A stretch of DNA of 64,000 nt from G965237725 sp965237725. GTDB lineage: Bacteria; Pseudomonadota; Gammaproteobacteria; Arenicellales; Poriferihabitantaceae. Below the pieces are notes generated by a model. The model searched no databases. It saw only the letters and a program-made list of their open reading frames with translations, and was not told the origin of the DNA. Location of the stretch: NCBI GenBank assembly GCA_965237725.1, contig OZ250151.1, positions 3,844,001-3,908,000 of the forward strand. Direction: 5' to 3'. Below, piece after piece: positions 35,147-44,292 of this stretch. Numbering within the stretch: position 1 is the first letter of the stretch; every line of letters starts with the position of its first letter. Position numbers and translations under genes: made by a program.

Positions 35147-35887
35147 TTATTTCCGTGCAATAAAGACCATCTGATGACAGTGATACGGATCGATAAATTC
35201 AAGCGGTTTTTGTAAAAAGTTAGGAAACGGATATAGCCCAAATCCATAGCCTTTGACTTGGTTAAATCCAAGCATAGTTAGATAGGATTTTAGTACTCTA
35301 TAGCTAAATACCACGATATGTCGATGGACCGGCGTATCGGTTTCAGAATCGGTTCGAGCGCTTTCACGGCTTACTTTGAAGGTTTCTTCTTGTTTCAACA
35401 AGGCATCTGAGTCCGGATGGGGGCCGCTCGATGGCATTTTTCCAACTAAGAGCAATGCAATTGTAAAATAGGTGCTGATATTTGGAGTTAACAAAACCAA
35501 TGTCCCATTTTTCTCCAGGCAGCGGTAACATTCCCTCAGATAATTGCATGGATTTAAAAGGTGCTCCAAAACTGACAATCCAAAAATGCACTTAAACGTT
35601 TCATCTGGAAACATGATATTTTTGTTTAAATCACCTTGGGATATGTTCAGCCCTTTTAAGATACCGCCACTGACTCGCTCAGCATTCCATTCAATTCCAT
35701 GATACAAAGATTGTTCTAATCCCATCTTTTGATTTAGATGGTCATATTTATGTCCTGCGGCTGCCCCGCAATCCAAGCAACTACCACCATCATTCAAGGC
35801 TTTGATTATTTCAATATCGGCTCGGGAATATGCTTCATGCATTGCCCTTTGATAAAGTTCCTTAAAGTATTTATCAATCATAAACAT
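35147..35887 (-). CDS. Class I SAM-dependent methyltransferase
   Basis: 246 residues. The SAM site is unusual (SCLDCGAAAGHKYDHL in place of the common DxGxGxG), and the acidic strand end is YHGIEWNAERV. The post-I region (CIFGLSVLEHLLNPCNYLREC) and GTLVLLTPNIS follow the class I pattern of methyltransferases acting on sugars, lipids or small molecules. Codon use is AT-rich compared with housekeeping genes in the window. It is the rightmost gene next to a repeat copy; no partner genes are visible. Start at Met1 or Met3. Confidence 0.75.
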   Translation of the reverse strand: MFMIDKYFKELYQRAMHEAYSRADIEIIKALNDGGSCLDCGAAAGHKYDHLNQKMGLEQSLYHGIEWNAERVSGGILKGLNISQGDLNKNIMFPDETFKCIFGLSVLEHLLNPCNYLRECYRCLEKNGTLVLLTPNISTYFTIALLLVGKMPSSGPHPDSDALLKQEETFKVSRESARTDSETDTPVHRHIVVFSYRVLKSYLTMLGFNQVKGYGFGLYPFPNFLQKPLEFIDPYHCHQMVFIARK

Positions 35888-36049
35888 ACCTGTTATTGAA
35901 CTGCTAACGCCATCTTCAAACTTCTAATTTATAAGTCTGAAAATGATTTTCATCCGAATCAAGTGCAACACGTTTAGATTCATAAATCAATACCAGTCAA
36001 TTTGAAATATTTAGCCTAACCTTTCTAAATTGAGCGAATTAGGAGCGCC

Positions 36050-36235
36050 ATGAATAATTTGGAACCCATTCTTTTTTCGTCACCGGATTCGCTTGATACT
36101 CTTATTGGTGAACTCCAAGGTGTCGCCCTCGGTTATGCTCTCGCGACGATTGGCAATACTGAACACAATCTGATTTCCCCTTCCCGGGCAGCGTTTCTTC
36201 CCGCCACTAAAATTCAATTTTTTAAAAAGATGTGA
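36050..36235 (+). CDS. Small hypothetical protein
   Basis: A 61-residue frame with a good ribosome site (AGGAG, five bases before the ATG). Its N-terminal part is acidic and amphipathic, and the C-terminus becomes basic (KIQFFKKM). No domain is recognised. It may be a real small gene or a relic. Confidence 0.35.
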   Translation: MNNLEPILFSSPDSLDTLIGELQGVALGYALATIGNTEHNLISPSRAAFLPATKIQFFKKM

Positions 36236-36657
36236 TTAAAATCACACCCATTTTTACTTTTATTTGCTATATATACACTGCTATCGAAATTCTTAGATTC
36301 TGGTTAGGTATTTGGCTAGATAGAATTTGAAAATTTTGGTTGCACAGCTTGTCTTTGAAAATAGTTTGAAGGCGTTTTGCAGGTTTATTGACATTGGAAA
36401 ACACACCAAAAAGTGTTTCAAATGTCAAATTCGGAGGAGACGGATGTCCGTTTGCTGCCCATTATATTCTTAATGGCGAAAGCGAATGAGAAAGGTGTTA
36501 GTAGATCCTACTAGCGGTATTTCCTGATGTTATTTCATTTATTTCTGGACAGAGAATTATTCCAGAGGTCTAACTCTGTCTGGGTATATATGAAATTGTA
36601 ATTAAAATAATCGAGATCAAATTTGATCTTGTTCTAAGAATCAGTGAGTAAATTGAA
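36236..36657. other. Intergenic region without a clear gene
   Basis: AT-rich, 422 bases. A nine-codon frame (36443-36472, MSVCCPLYS) follows GGAGGAG and could be a leader peptide, but nothing else supports it. No repeats of the A-E type and no hairpin terminator are seen. Confidence 0.4.
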
Positions 36658-37041
36658 ATGAATAAAATACGAAGTGTTTGTCTGGGTGGGTTCACGACAA
36701 TAATCATTGGCCTGACAGGCTGCGGTGGTGGGTCCAGTGATGGTGGCGCTGGGGCAACAGCAAATTCGAATAGCTGTGTAACGCAAACAACTTTCATGGA
36801 AAATGGAATTGAAATAGTAAGGTTGATCAATAATTGCAATACTGCGGTAAATGTAGGGCGTTATATTACAATCGGTACATCATTTTCAGAAAACTTTAGG
36901 CTTGAAGTAGGTGACTCCAAGGAATTTATTGCTGTTCTGAATAACTTCATTTCATGTCCTGTGCCCTCGTCTCCTCTAATCTTTCCTGGAGCCAACGGTT
37001 CGCCATTCCCGACTGTATTTTGCAATTCACCTGTATTGTAA
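36658..37041 (+). CDS. Small lipoprotein of unknown function
   Basis: 127 residues with a lipobox LTGC after a hydrophobic stretch (about 8-20). A Gly/Ser-rich linker and a short domain with four Cys (SCVTQT, NNCNTA, SCPVPS, FCNS) follow, which could form two disulfides. Not recognised. It lies 99 bases before another lipoprotein gene and could be cotranscribed. Confidence 0.65.
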   Translation: MNKIRSVCLGGFTTIIIGLTGCGGGSSDGGAGATANSNSCVTQTTFMENGIEIVRLINNCNTAVNVGRYITIGTSFSENFRLEVGDSKEFIAVLNNFISCPVPSSPLIFPGANGSPFPTVFCNSPVL

Positions 37042-37140
37042 TTATTTTCGACTGCAATTTTGTAACAAATGCAAAAACAGACTCCAGAATAACGACGACG
37101 ATGTATTTATAAAACAATATTTTTTAGTGAGGAATTAATT

Positions 37141-37653
37141 ATGCAATTTTTACGATTTATGACAATCGGTTTGTTCGCAACTGCACTTGTTGCTTGCGGA
37201 GGCGGCGGTTCTGATGGTGGTGGAGGTGGTGGTGGCGGTACGATTTTTACTGGAACGGCGACAATTACCCTAAGTGCCCCTGGAATTCCACCGGTAACAA
37301 CGCCTGGAGGAATTACAATAACCGTGAGCTCGACCAGCGTGACCGTTTCTGACGGTGTTGATTCGGGTACTGCGCCCATTAGTGCTGATGGTACAAAATT
37401 CTCCGTACCCGTCGCTGGTTCTGATACTACAGACGGCGTGACTTGCGGTGGTACTATAATTTTTAACGGAACTATCATGGGCACCAGCATTACTGGCCCG
37501 CTTACTGGCAGTGGCTCATGTACTGGTTTTGGCCCAACACTGCCGGTGACGGTGTCGGGAAGCTTTAGTGCAACCATGTCAGGATCAGCTAAATCGCCGT
37601 CAGGAAGTGGTTTAGGTAACGCGTTAAAGAATATGGGCAAAGCGATTCAATAA
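37141..37653 (+). CDS. Lipoprotein of unknown function, probable paralogue of the 31.6 kb gene
   Basis: 170 residues; lipobox LVAC at about residue 19, then a long Gly/Ser linker (GGGGSDGGGGGGGG) and a beta-rich domain with two Cys (TCGGT, SCTGF). It ends in VSGSFSATMSGSAK and a basic amphipathic tail. The core shares NGTI-G-SITG and the SG-(F/I)SAT closing strand with the lipoprotein at 31605-32096. I infer a shared fold and ancestry; function unknown. A purine-rich GTGAGG lies before the start. Confidence 0.68.
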   Translation: MQFLRFMTIGLFATALVACGGGGSDGGGGGGGGTIFTGTATITLSAPGIPPVTTPGGITITVSSTSVTVSDGVDSGTAPISADGTKFSVPVAGSDTTDGVTCGGTIIFNGTIMGTSITGPLTGSGSCTGFGPTLPVTVSGSFSATMSGSAKSPSGSGLGNALKNMGKAIQ

Positions 37654-38392
37654 AGTTTGATAAAGTATGGTGTCAGTACCTTCTAATTTGAAATAAAGGA
37701 AAAATCGGTACTGGCTCCATTACTCATGTCCAGTTTTATACTGGTTCGGTTTTTAGCACTGGCACGAGTTCTTCATTTTTGCCGCGGTGAATCGGGTCAA
37801 ACCGTGGAACGATTTGACATAAGACAAGGATATCTCCTTGCACAGTTTTCACAGTGTAAATTTGATCTTCAGGAAACTGATGCTCTAGTTTTTGGTATGG
37901 AATCCAAACTTGCTGGTTCATTTCCTACCTACTCCAGTCTGATGCTTGTATAAACCAAGATTTTGTGTAACCGCAGTATCAAATCTGACGCTAAATTCTA
38001 ATTTGAATCGTTCACCAGTATTCAACATCAGATCGAAAAAACGGTTCACCCTTATTAAGACCTTATTTACCAACAATTGGTTCCATCTAACTACTACCCA
38101 ATTGCTAAATTGACCGGTCAATCCCAAAAGATAGGCAAACGACTCGATAGATTTTGAGAACTGTGACTATTGTCACATCAATTTGCTGATTTACTGGTTA
38201 TAAGGATCATTATTAGTTTGAAGCGCAGGAGTGTGATCCGAAAACGTCATATTCAATTTATGAACTTTGACGTTCAAGCCGGATTCGACGTCTACTCGGT
38301 GGAGCGAAATCGACGTTAGGTGATGGCGCCAGTTCACAGCACGATGCTGTGGAATTCTAAATTGGGAATTAATTTATACATGGAGAGGTACA
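37654..38392. other. Region before the pilin gene, with two possible small minus-strand frames
   Basis: 740 bases without a secure gene. On the minus strand, a 69-codon frame (38127-37918) ends in an ATGA overlap with a 61-codon frame (37921-37736) that has GGTAGGA before its ATG. Together they look like decayed or very small genes, but neither is recognised. The part at 38260-38330 holds GTTCAAGCCGG and CGACGTTAGGT, which look superficially like integron attC elements but do not form the required inverted pair. Confidence 0.35.
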
Positions 38393-38857
38393 ATGGAAAA
38401 AAAACTAAGACAAGGTGGTTTTACCCTGATTGAGCTGATGATTGTCATCACAATCATAGGCATATTGGCATCAATTGCAGTTCCAGCCTATCGGGATTAT
38501 ACCATCAGGGCGAGAGTGGCAGAATGTGCGAGTTTGTTTTACCCTATAAAAACAGAATTGTCGCTGCGTTATAGTGAAATTGGAGAAATACCAGATAAGG
38601 ACGCACTTGAGGCCCCTAAAAGATTGGATGTAGCTAAAATCAAGGGGGATTATGTAAGCCAAATGACCTATGTGCATGCCGGTGATGGAGCTGCCAGGGT
38701 GGGCACGGTTTCATGTAATCTAAAGAAAGACGATAATCTGGGGGATGTAAAGGAAAAAACTTTAACTTTTATTGTTAGGGCCCAGGGTAATAATGCATTG
38801 TCTTGGAAGGTTAGCGCCCCTGATAACAATGGTGTGCCTGAGAAATACTGGCCATAA
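38393..38857 (+). CDS. Type IV major pilin-like protein
   Basis: 154 residues with a class III prepilin leader (MEKKLRQGG, cleaved before FTLIELMIV). Glu5 of the mature protein and a long hydrophobic N-terminal helix are present. The C-terminal domain has two Cys in AECAS and VSCNL, spaced widely rather than in the usual D-loop near the end, so its pilin subclass is unclear. PilA-like subunits are surface exposed and vary between strains. The gene has a GGAGAGG ribosome site and lies at the end of the accessory region. It is not near pil assembly genes, but the window begins with a pilus-control kinase. Confidence 0.9.
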   Translation: MEKKLRQGGFTLIELMIVITIIGILASIAVPAYRDYTIRARVAECASLFYPIKTELSLRYSEIGEIPDKDALEAPKRLDVAKIKGDYVSQMTYVHAGDGAARVGTVSCNLKKDDNLGDVKEKTLTFIVRAQGNNALSWKVSAPDNNGVPEKYWP

Positions 38858-38974
38858 TAAAACGTGGTCAATGGAATTTTTCAATAGGATATTACGTTTG
38901 GAAAAGGTTCGAAATAATTCATCATCATAATTTGATATGCTAACCTTTGGATCAATCAACTTTAAATCCCAAAA

Positions 38975-39871
38975 ATGCCAACTACGCCAGCAAATGATGG
39001 GCATAACGACGCACCTAACGAAGCGCATAACGACGGACAGGCAAGATTCTGGAATACCGGATCGGGAAAAAACTGGGTACGCTATCAGGCTGGGCTGGAT
39101 GCCTGCTTTGATAACATTAATCAGCAACTTTTAAATCGGTGTAAGTTTAAATTAGGTGATCATGTGCTGGATGTTGGCTGTGGAACCGGCGCAACGTCCA
39201 TCCAATGTGTCAGAATTGCGGGAGGCTCCGTCAACATCACTGGAATTGATATATCGGCCCCACTACTTGAACATGGTCGAAAGCGAATAGCGCTGGAAGG
39301 ATTATCTAATATCAAGCTCGTGGAGGCGGATGTTCAGACTCATAAATTTATCGATAATAGTTTTGATTGGATGATTTCCCGATTTGGTGTAATGTTCTTC
39401 GGCGATCCTGTGGTTGCTTTTCGAAACATCGCAAGGGCGATAAAACCAGGAGGGCAGATCGCGTTCTCTGCCTGGGCTGAATTAAAGCATAACCCCTGGT
39501 TTAAATTACCCCGAGACGCTGCGGTTGAGCGCCTGGGCAAGCCAGATCCAGTCAACCCCAATGAACCAGGGCCATTGGCGTTTTCCGACATAAATTATGT
39601 TAAAGAAATTTTCGAAGGGGCGGGACTATCCGATTATTCTATATCTGAAAGCGATAGTTCCATTTCTACCACTTTATGCCGAGAAGATATGTCGGAATTG
39701 GCCTGTAACCTGGGGCCGGCGGTTCGGCTAGTTAAAGAAAAAAAGGGTACAGATGCCGATACTGCAGCCATAAAACAAGCCGTGGCTACTGGCTTTGATC
39801 AATATTATTCCGATTCGGGGTTTAATATTCCAGTCAGACTAGTTAATTGTCAGGTAGTAATTAAAAATTGA
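38975..39871 (+). CDS. Class I SAM-dependent methyltransferase
   Basis: 298 residues. SAM site HVLDVGCGTGATS (about 63), acidic strand end GIDISAPLLE, and the post-I motif NSFDWMISRFGVMFFGDPVVAFRN are all typical of the UbiE/COQ5-like small-molecule or quinone-type methyltransferases. The first 20 residues (PTTPANDGHNDAPNEAHNDG) are low-complexity. Substrate unknown. Monocistronic. Confidence 0.85.
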   Translation: MPTTPANDGHNDAPNEAHNDGQARFWNTGSGKNWVRYQAGLDACFDNINQQLLNRCKFKLGDHVLDVGCGTGATSIQCVRIAGGSVNITGIDISAPLLEHGRKRIALEGLSNIKLVEADVQTHKFIDNSFDWMISRFGVMFFGDPVVAFRNIARAIKPGGQIAFSAWAELKHNPWFKLPRDAAVERLGKPDPVNPNEPGPLAFSDINYVKEIFEGAGLSDYSISESDSSISTTLCREDMSELACNLGPAVRLVKEKKGTDADTAAIKQAVATGFDQYYSDSGFNIPVRLVNCQVVIKN

Positions 39872-40041
39872 ATTCTGGGTAACGAGTTATGTAAAAACAT
39901 TCAAATTCGCAATAGCATTTGATTTAATTGGCGAGATTCAATTTGAGCCCGAAGATTCCAGCTTCATTGCTAAATATGTACCTACCCGGGATGAAAATAT
40001 TAATATTTATTTGACAAGAATATAACTTCGGGGTTGAAAAA

Positions 40042-41325
40042 TTAGACCGTCGAATCCTTACTGCTTTTTTCGATTTGGGCCAGGATTTGTCTTAATTCTA
40101 TAATTGATTCCCTTATTTTATTTTTGTTGTAAATATCAACCCGCACGTGTTTTCCAACTTCGATCAATAATTTATCGTTGAGGTCCTCAGAGTTTCTTTC
40201 GAGTTGCTCAACTTTATGGACACTGACTGGCCGGGTAAATCCTTTGGGTAAAATATCATCGAGTCGGGTTGTTTTCGCAACATCTTTTATGAGTAGATAA
40301 GTCGACTCGCTAATAAGAATTTCGTTGGGACTGGCCTCGTGTTCAAGTCGAGATGCGAGATTAACAGGACTGCCAAATACGGTGTAGTCAAGACGTTGTT
40401 CAGAACCAAAATCCCCCACGGTGCAGTATCCGGTATCAATTCCCATTCGAACTTCGAGAGGCTGTGAAATTCCACGAGAATGCCATAACTCCTGTAATTC
40501 CATAGCGCGCTTCTGCATGGCCATTGCCATTTTTACACAGTGGATGGCATCCTGTTTTTCTCCTTTGGTTTCTGGGTCGCCGAAGAAAACCATTATCGCA
40601 TCACCGATAAACTTGTCGATGGTGCCACCAAATTCCAGGGCTATTTGTGACATCTCACTCAAGTAGGTGTTAATCATAAAGGCCAGTGTTTCAGGCTCAA
40701 TACCATCAGTGATGTCAGTGAAACCGACAATATCGGAAAAAAAGACGGTAAGGTTTTTACGTTCAATTTTTCTTTTCTCGGTACCCTGGTCGGTAAAAAT
40801 GGATTCGTAAAGTTGGGGAGAAAGATATTGTGCAAGACGCTTTGCCAGCCTTTCCAGTTGTTGCGATTTTTCTTCAATAATTTCCCTGTTGCGAATTTTT
40901 TCTTCGAGTAAATTTTCTCGTTCCTTGCGCAGTTCATATTCTTCAGTACGATCCACGAATTGCCCTTGAATTCCTCGCAGGCAGGAAAAATTTTCATCAT
41001 AGGTGTAGGCTGATAGCAACGAAAATACTTTCTCTTTGCCATCAATCACAAGTGGAATTTTTGGAATTAAAACATGACCGTCTTTGTTCAGGTTTTTGCT
41101 AAAAGACTTAACCTGTTTAGATTCGATTCCCAGTTGTTCAAGTATTTTTAAAAAATTTGTATTTTTCACATTTCCAAGGACGGGGAAAAAAGATTCAAAA
41201 TTTTTATTTACGGTTAGTATGTTCAGGTCAATGTCCGCAAAAAAGGCTGCAGTAATGGCATTTCTAAAGTTGAAAAAACTCAACTCTACAATTTTCTGTC
41301 GGTCAAATAAGTCTTCTAATTCCAT
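40042..41325 (-). CDS. Class III adenylate/guanylate cyclase
   Basis: 427 residues. The N-terminal third (about 1-125) looks like a PAS-type sensor domain with no membrane helix. A coiled coil follows (about 130-170, ELRKERENLLEEKIRNREIIEEK). The catalytic domain holds FFSDIVGFTDITDG (metal Asp), DKFIGDAIMVFFGDPE and the transition-state region DYTVFGSPVNLASRLE. It makes cAMP or cGMP; the residues I can see do not settle which. It probably acts in the cytosol in response to a small ligand or redox state. Confidence 0.9.
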   Translation of the reverse strand: MELEDLFDRQKIVELSFFNFRNAITAAFFADIDLNILTVNKNFESFFPVLGNVKNTNFLKILEQLGIESKQVKSFSKNLNKDGHVLIPKIPLVIDGKEKVFSLLSAYTYDENFSCLRGIQGQFVDRTEEYELRKERENLLEEKIRNREIIEEKSQQLERLAKRLAQYLSPQLYESIFTDQGTEKRKIERKNLTVFFSDIVGFTDITDGIEPETLAFMINTYLSEMSQIALEFGGTIDKFIGDAIMVFFGDPETKGEKQDAIHCVKMAMAMQKRAMELQELWHSRGISQPLEVRMGIDTGYCTVGDFGSEQRLDYTVFGSPVNLASRLEHEASPNEILISESTYLLIKDVAKTTRLDDILPKGFTRPVSVHKVEQLERNSEDLNDKLLIEVGKHVRVDIYNKNKIRESIIELRQILAQIEKSSKDSTV

Positions 41326-41586
41326 CGCGATAGTTTAATCAATCACGTCGTTCAGTGATAGATTGGATTTTTGCGTATATCTATGTTGTTGCACCATCAT
41401 TGGAGCCGTAAATCAAAAGTCAAGCGTACATTTTCTAGCGTGAATTTAGACATGTTTCGAAATATAATGACATGAATGAATAATTTAGGAAGCTGCCGAT
41501 TAATTGGGAATGCAAATAGGTAGATCGATGATTACCCATTGCCTGGGTTATAATGATCTGGAAACACTCCGACCGAGGCATTTAAT

Positions 41587-42828
41587 ATGAAGTATCGGAA
41601 CGAAATATACTTTGAAGCAGAACCCGATAGAGAGCTTCCTTTTCCCAAAGAAGAGTTTGAGCAGCGTTTGATGCGCATTCGTGGTGGGATGTCCAAAGCA
41701 AATATTGATTGTTTGTTTCTGACTTCGCCGGAGAGTATGTATTATCTTAGCGGTTTCAATTGTATGTGGTATCAAACCGAAAGCCCCATCGAATGGCCTG
41801 CTTCAAATGGTTTTGCGGTTCACGTGGACCACGATCGATTTATTCATTTTGAAACCGAACGCGAGGCATTTTTAACTAGGATGTTTTCCGTGGACGGCGA
41901 TGTCAGGTATTTTCCCACCGACACTTATCGTGACGGGTCGCAATTTGTAACCGATGAATTAAAGGCTGAGGGATGGCTAAATGGAACCGTAGGCATGGAG
42001 TACTGGGCGATGCGTCCTAATCGGGCCGTGAGTGAGCGTTTTCAGGCAAATCTCGAAGCTGCCGGCGCAAGAGTTATTGACGGCAGCCAGATATTGCGCG
42101 AAGTGCGGTGGGTAAAGTCTCCAGCTGAAATGTTGTGCCTCGAAGAAGCGGCCCGTATTGCGACTATAGGTCATAAAGCCGCTGCTGAGACGATCGGGCC
42201 GGGGGTTACAGAAATTGAAGTCCAGGGTGAAGTTATCCGGGCAATGACTGCCTCTGGCGGCGAACTACAGGGTATGATCATGCCTGTTTTGTCGGGTAAG
42301 AAATCTAATGCAACCCATGGAATTTCTACGCGCAAAAAAATTCAGCCTGGCGAAGTTGTTACTGTTGATCTGTCCGGGGTGCATAAGCGATATCACGTGA
42401 ACGCAGCCAGAACCTATAGTGTTGGCGAGCCGGATGCAGAGGTGCTGGAGGTGGCGGAAAAAGCTGCGGGAGCACTTGATGCGGTAATTGATTGTTTGCA
42501 ACCAGATTTGAGCGTAGGGAAAATGAACGATGTCATGGAATCCTATTACCAGGAGCATAAATTGTGGGATAGCCGAGGATGGGTCGGCGGATACGAAATG
42601 GGGATTTCTTTTTTCTCGGACTGGGTTGGTAATTTTGTATATGATCCATTGGCGGAAAAAAATGCTGACCGAAGGTTTGAAGCGAATACCGCAGTCAATC
42701 ATGAAGTGCAGGTTTTTCTTCCCGGCCATGTTGGTGCATTTTTTGTGGTTGAGTCTTTTTTGTTTTACCAAGACAGAGTTTCCCTGGCGACCCAGGATGT
42801 GCCGTATTCTTTGATTGTTGTCGATTGA
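41587..42828 (+). CDS. M24-family (creatinase-like) protein with altered metal ligands
   Basis: 413 residues with the two-part pita-bread layout: an N-terminal creatinase-type domain (about 1-165, LSGFNCMWYQ) and a C-terminal M24 domain. The usual first metal Asp is present (VTVDLSGVHKRY, Asp261), but the second, 11 residues on, is Asn272 (HVNAARTYS). The usual HGxG His region is replaced by GGYEMGISF, with Tyr336. It is therefore unlikely to be a standard metallopeptidase. Creatinase itself uses the fold without metal, so a hydrolase on a small C-N substrate is possible. First of three tightly packed genes. Confidence 0.85.
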   Translation: MKYRNEIYFEAEPDRELPFPKEEFEQRLMRIRGGMSKANIDCLFLTSPESMYYLSGFNCMWYQTESPIEWPASNGFAVHVDHDRFIHFETEREAFLTRMFSVDGDVRYFPTDTYRDGSQFVTDELKAEGWLNGTVGMEYWAMRPNRAVSERFQANLEAAGARVIDGSQILREVRWVKSPAEMLCLEEAARIATIGHKAAAETIGPGVTEIEVQGEVIRAMTASGGELQGMIMPVLSGKKSNATHGISTRKKIQPGEVVTVDLSGVHKRYHVNAARTYSVGEPDAEVLEVAEKAAGALDAVIDCLQPDLSVGKMNDVMESYYQEHKLWDSRGWVGGYEMGISFFSDWVGNFVYDPLAEKNADRRFEANTAVNHEVQVFLPGHVGAFFVVESFLFYQDRVSLATQDVPYSLIVVD

Positions 42829-42837
42829 CTATTTGTT

Positions 42838-43491
42838 ATGGATGTCCAGCTTGATCATATTGTTATTGCCGCTCGTACATTGGATGATGGCGCCAGTTAT
42901 ATTCGAGAAACATTAGGCGTTGATATCCCTCCTGGGGGCCAACATGAAATGATGGGGACCCATAACCGGGTAATGTCAATGGCCAATGGCGTCTATCTTG
43001 AAGTAATTGCAGTCAATCCGGATATGACCCCACCGGATCAACCCCGCTGGTTTGGGCTCGATGATCCTCGTATTCAGAAAAGCATAAGTCATCAACCAAA
43101 GTTAATTACCTGGGCGGTAAATACAACTAATCTTGATCAGTTAGTAAACCAGAGTGCGGTCAGTTTGGGAGCAATTAAATCTGCTCAAAGAGATAACCTG
43201 AAGTGGAAAGTTGCGATTACCGAAGATGGTCGGATGCCCGGCGCCGGATTTATGCCGCTTAGTATTCAGTGGCTAATTAATTTTCATCCTTCGGAGAAAA
43301 TGGCGCAATTAGAATGTGAATTTAAGTCGTTAACGCTTTATCATCCACGAGCAAAATGGCTGTGTCACGCATTGTCATCCATTCAGGCAGAACAACTGGT
43401 AGAAGTCGTCGAAATTGCAGAAGGTGATATTGCGTATATGGCGTTGGTTGTTTCGTGCCCCGCTGGGGAAGTCATTATTTGCAGTTCATAA
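42838..43491 (+). CDS. Glyoxalase-like VOC domain protein
   Basis: 217 residues of the Glyoxalase_3 type. The opening MDVQLDHIVIAARTLDDGASYIRE and the segment GTHNRVMSMANGVYLEVIAVNPD are typical of this VOC subgroup. A metal site from His7 and Glu in VYLEVIAV is plausible. It starts nine bases after the M24 gene stop and is followed by an O-methyltransferase. Substrate unknown; the operon suggests a small organic acid. Confidence 0.85.
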   Translation: MDVQLDHIVIAARTLDDGASYIRETLGVDIPPGGQHEMMGTHNRVMSMANGVYLEVIAVNPDMTPPDQPRWFGLDDPRIQKSISHQPKLITWAVNTTNLDQLVNQSAVSLGAIKSAQRDNLKWKVAITEDGRMPGAGFMPLSIQWLINFHPSEKMAQLECEFKSLTLYHPRAKWLCHALSSIQAEQLVEVVEIAEGDIAYMALVVSCPAGEVIICSS

Positions 43492-43510
43492 ATTTAAAGG
43501 AGAAACCTAA

Positions 43511-44173
43511 ATGTCGAAAAATCCAGTAAGTGGAATTCAGGGATTGTACGACTATATTCAGAGCGTTTCGATTCGCGAGACTGCTGAACAAGTTGCACTT
43601 CGGGAAGCAACCCAAAATCTCGATTACTCGATGATGCAAATTTCTCCTGATCAGGGGCAGTTTATGGCGATGTTAGTCAGGCTCATAAATGCAAAAAATA
43701 TTATCGAAGTGGGGACATTTACCGGTTACAGCGCATTGTCCATGGCACTGGCACTGCCTGAGGATGGGCAAATTATCGCCTGCGATGTAAGCAGTGAATG
43801 GACCAATATTGCTAAACCGTTTTGGGAAAAAGCGGGGGTTGAAAATAAAATTGACCTGCGAATCGCGCCGGCCTTGGAAACCCTGGATTCCTTACTGAAT
43901 CAAGGACTGAATGACCATTTTGATATGGTGTTTATCGACGCCGATAAAACCAACTATTGTCAGTACTATGAAAAGTCGGTGCAACTAATTCGCCCCAATG
44001 GTTTGATTCTGGTGGATAACGTATTTTGGAGCGGTGCAGTTGTAGATGATACGGACAACAGTGAAGATACCTTAAGTATCAGGAAACTCAACAAACTGAT
44101 TTCACAAGATCAAACCGTTGATATTTCCATGATTGCGGTTGGTGACGGGTTATTCCTTGCCCGAAAGAAATAA
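43511..44173 (+). CDS. Caffeoyl-CoA-type O-methyltransferase
   Basis: 220 residues, class I methyltransferase of the catechol/caffeoyl-CoA family. SAM site IIEVGTFTGYSALSMA (about 61), catalytic metal ligands in VFIDADKTNYCQYYE (Asp/Lys, about 140) and ILVDNVFWSGAV (Asp/Asn) are clear. It would methylate a hydroxyl on a catechol-like or related acceptor. A GGAGAAA ribosome site precedes the ATG. Third gene of the M24-VOC-methyltransferase set. Confidence 0.9.
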   Translation: MSKNPVSGIQGLYDYIQSVSIRETAEQVALREATQNLDYSMMQISPDQGQFMAMLVRLINAKNIIEVGTFTGYSALSMALALPEDGQIIACDVSSEWTNIAKPFWEKAGVENKIDLRIAPALETLDSLLNQGLNDHFDMVFIDADKTNYCQYYEKSVQLIRPNGLILVDNVFWSGAVVDDTDNSEDTLSIRKLNKLISQDQTVDISMIAVGDGLFLARKK

Positions 44174-44292
44174 TTGCCCTGAATGTACGGGGAGTTTTTG
44201 TTTAGAAAATAAGAGCCAAATTATCCTGGACTATATTATTCTGGCAAGAGGCTCAACTGTTAGGTCAGGACCAGGCCCAGGGTTGGCCAAAA

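Noticed and set aside
37736..38127. Two overlapping minus-strand small genes
   Set aside because: An ATGA overlap and one ribosome-site-like sequence are present, but the proteins are short and unrecognised; noted within the region entry only.
38260..38330. Integron attC-like pieces (GTTCAAGCCGG and CGACGTTAGGT) before the pilin gene
   Set aside because: The matching inverted arms and the RYYYAAC box are missing, and no integrase gene is present.
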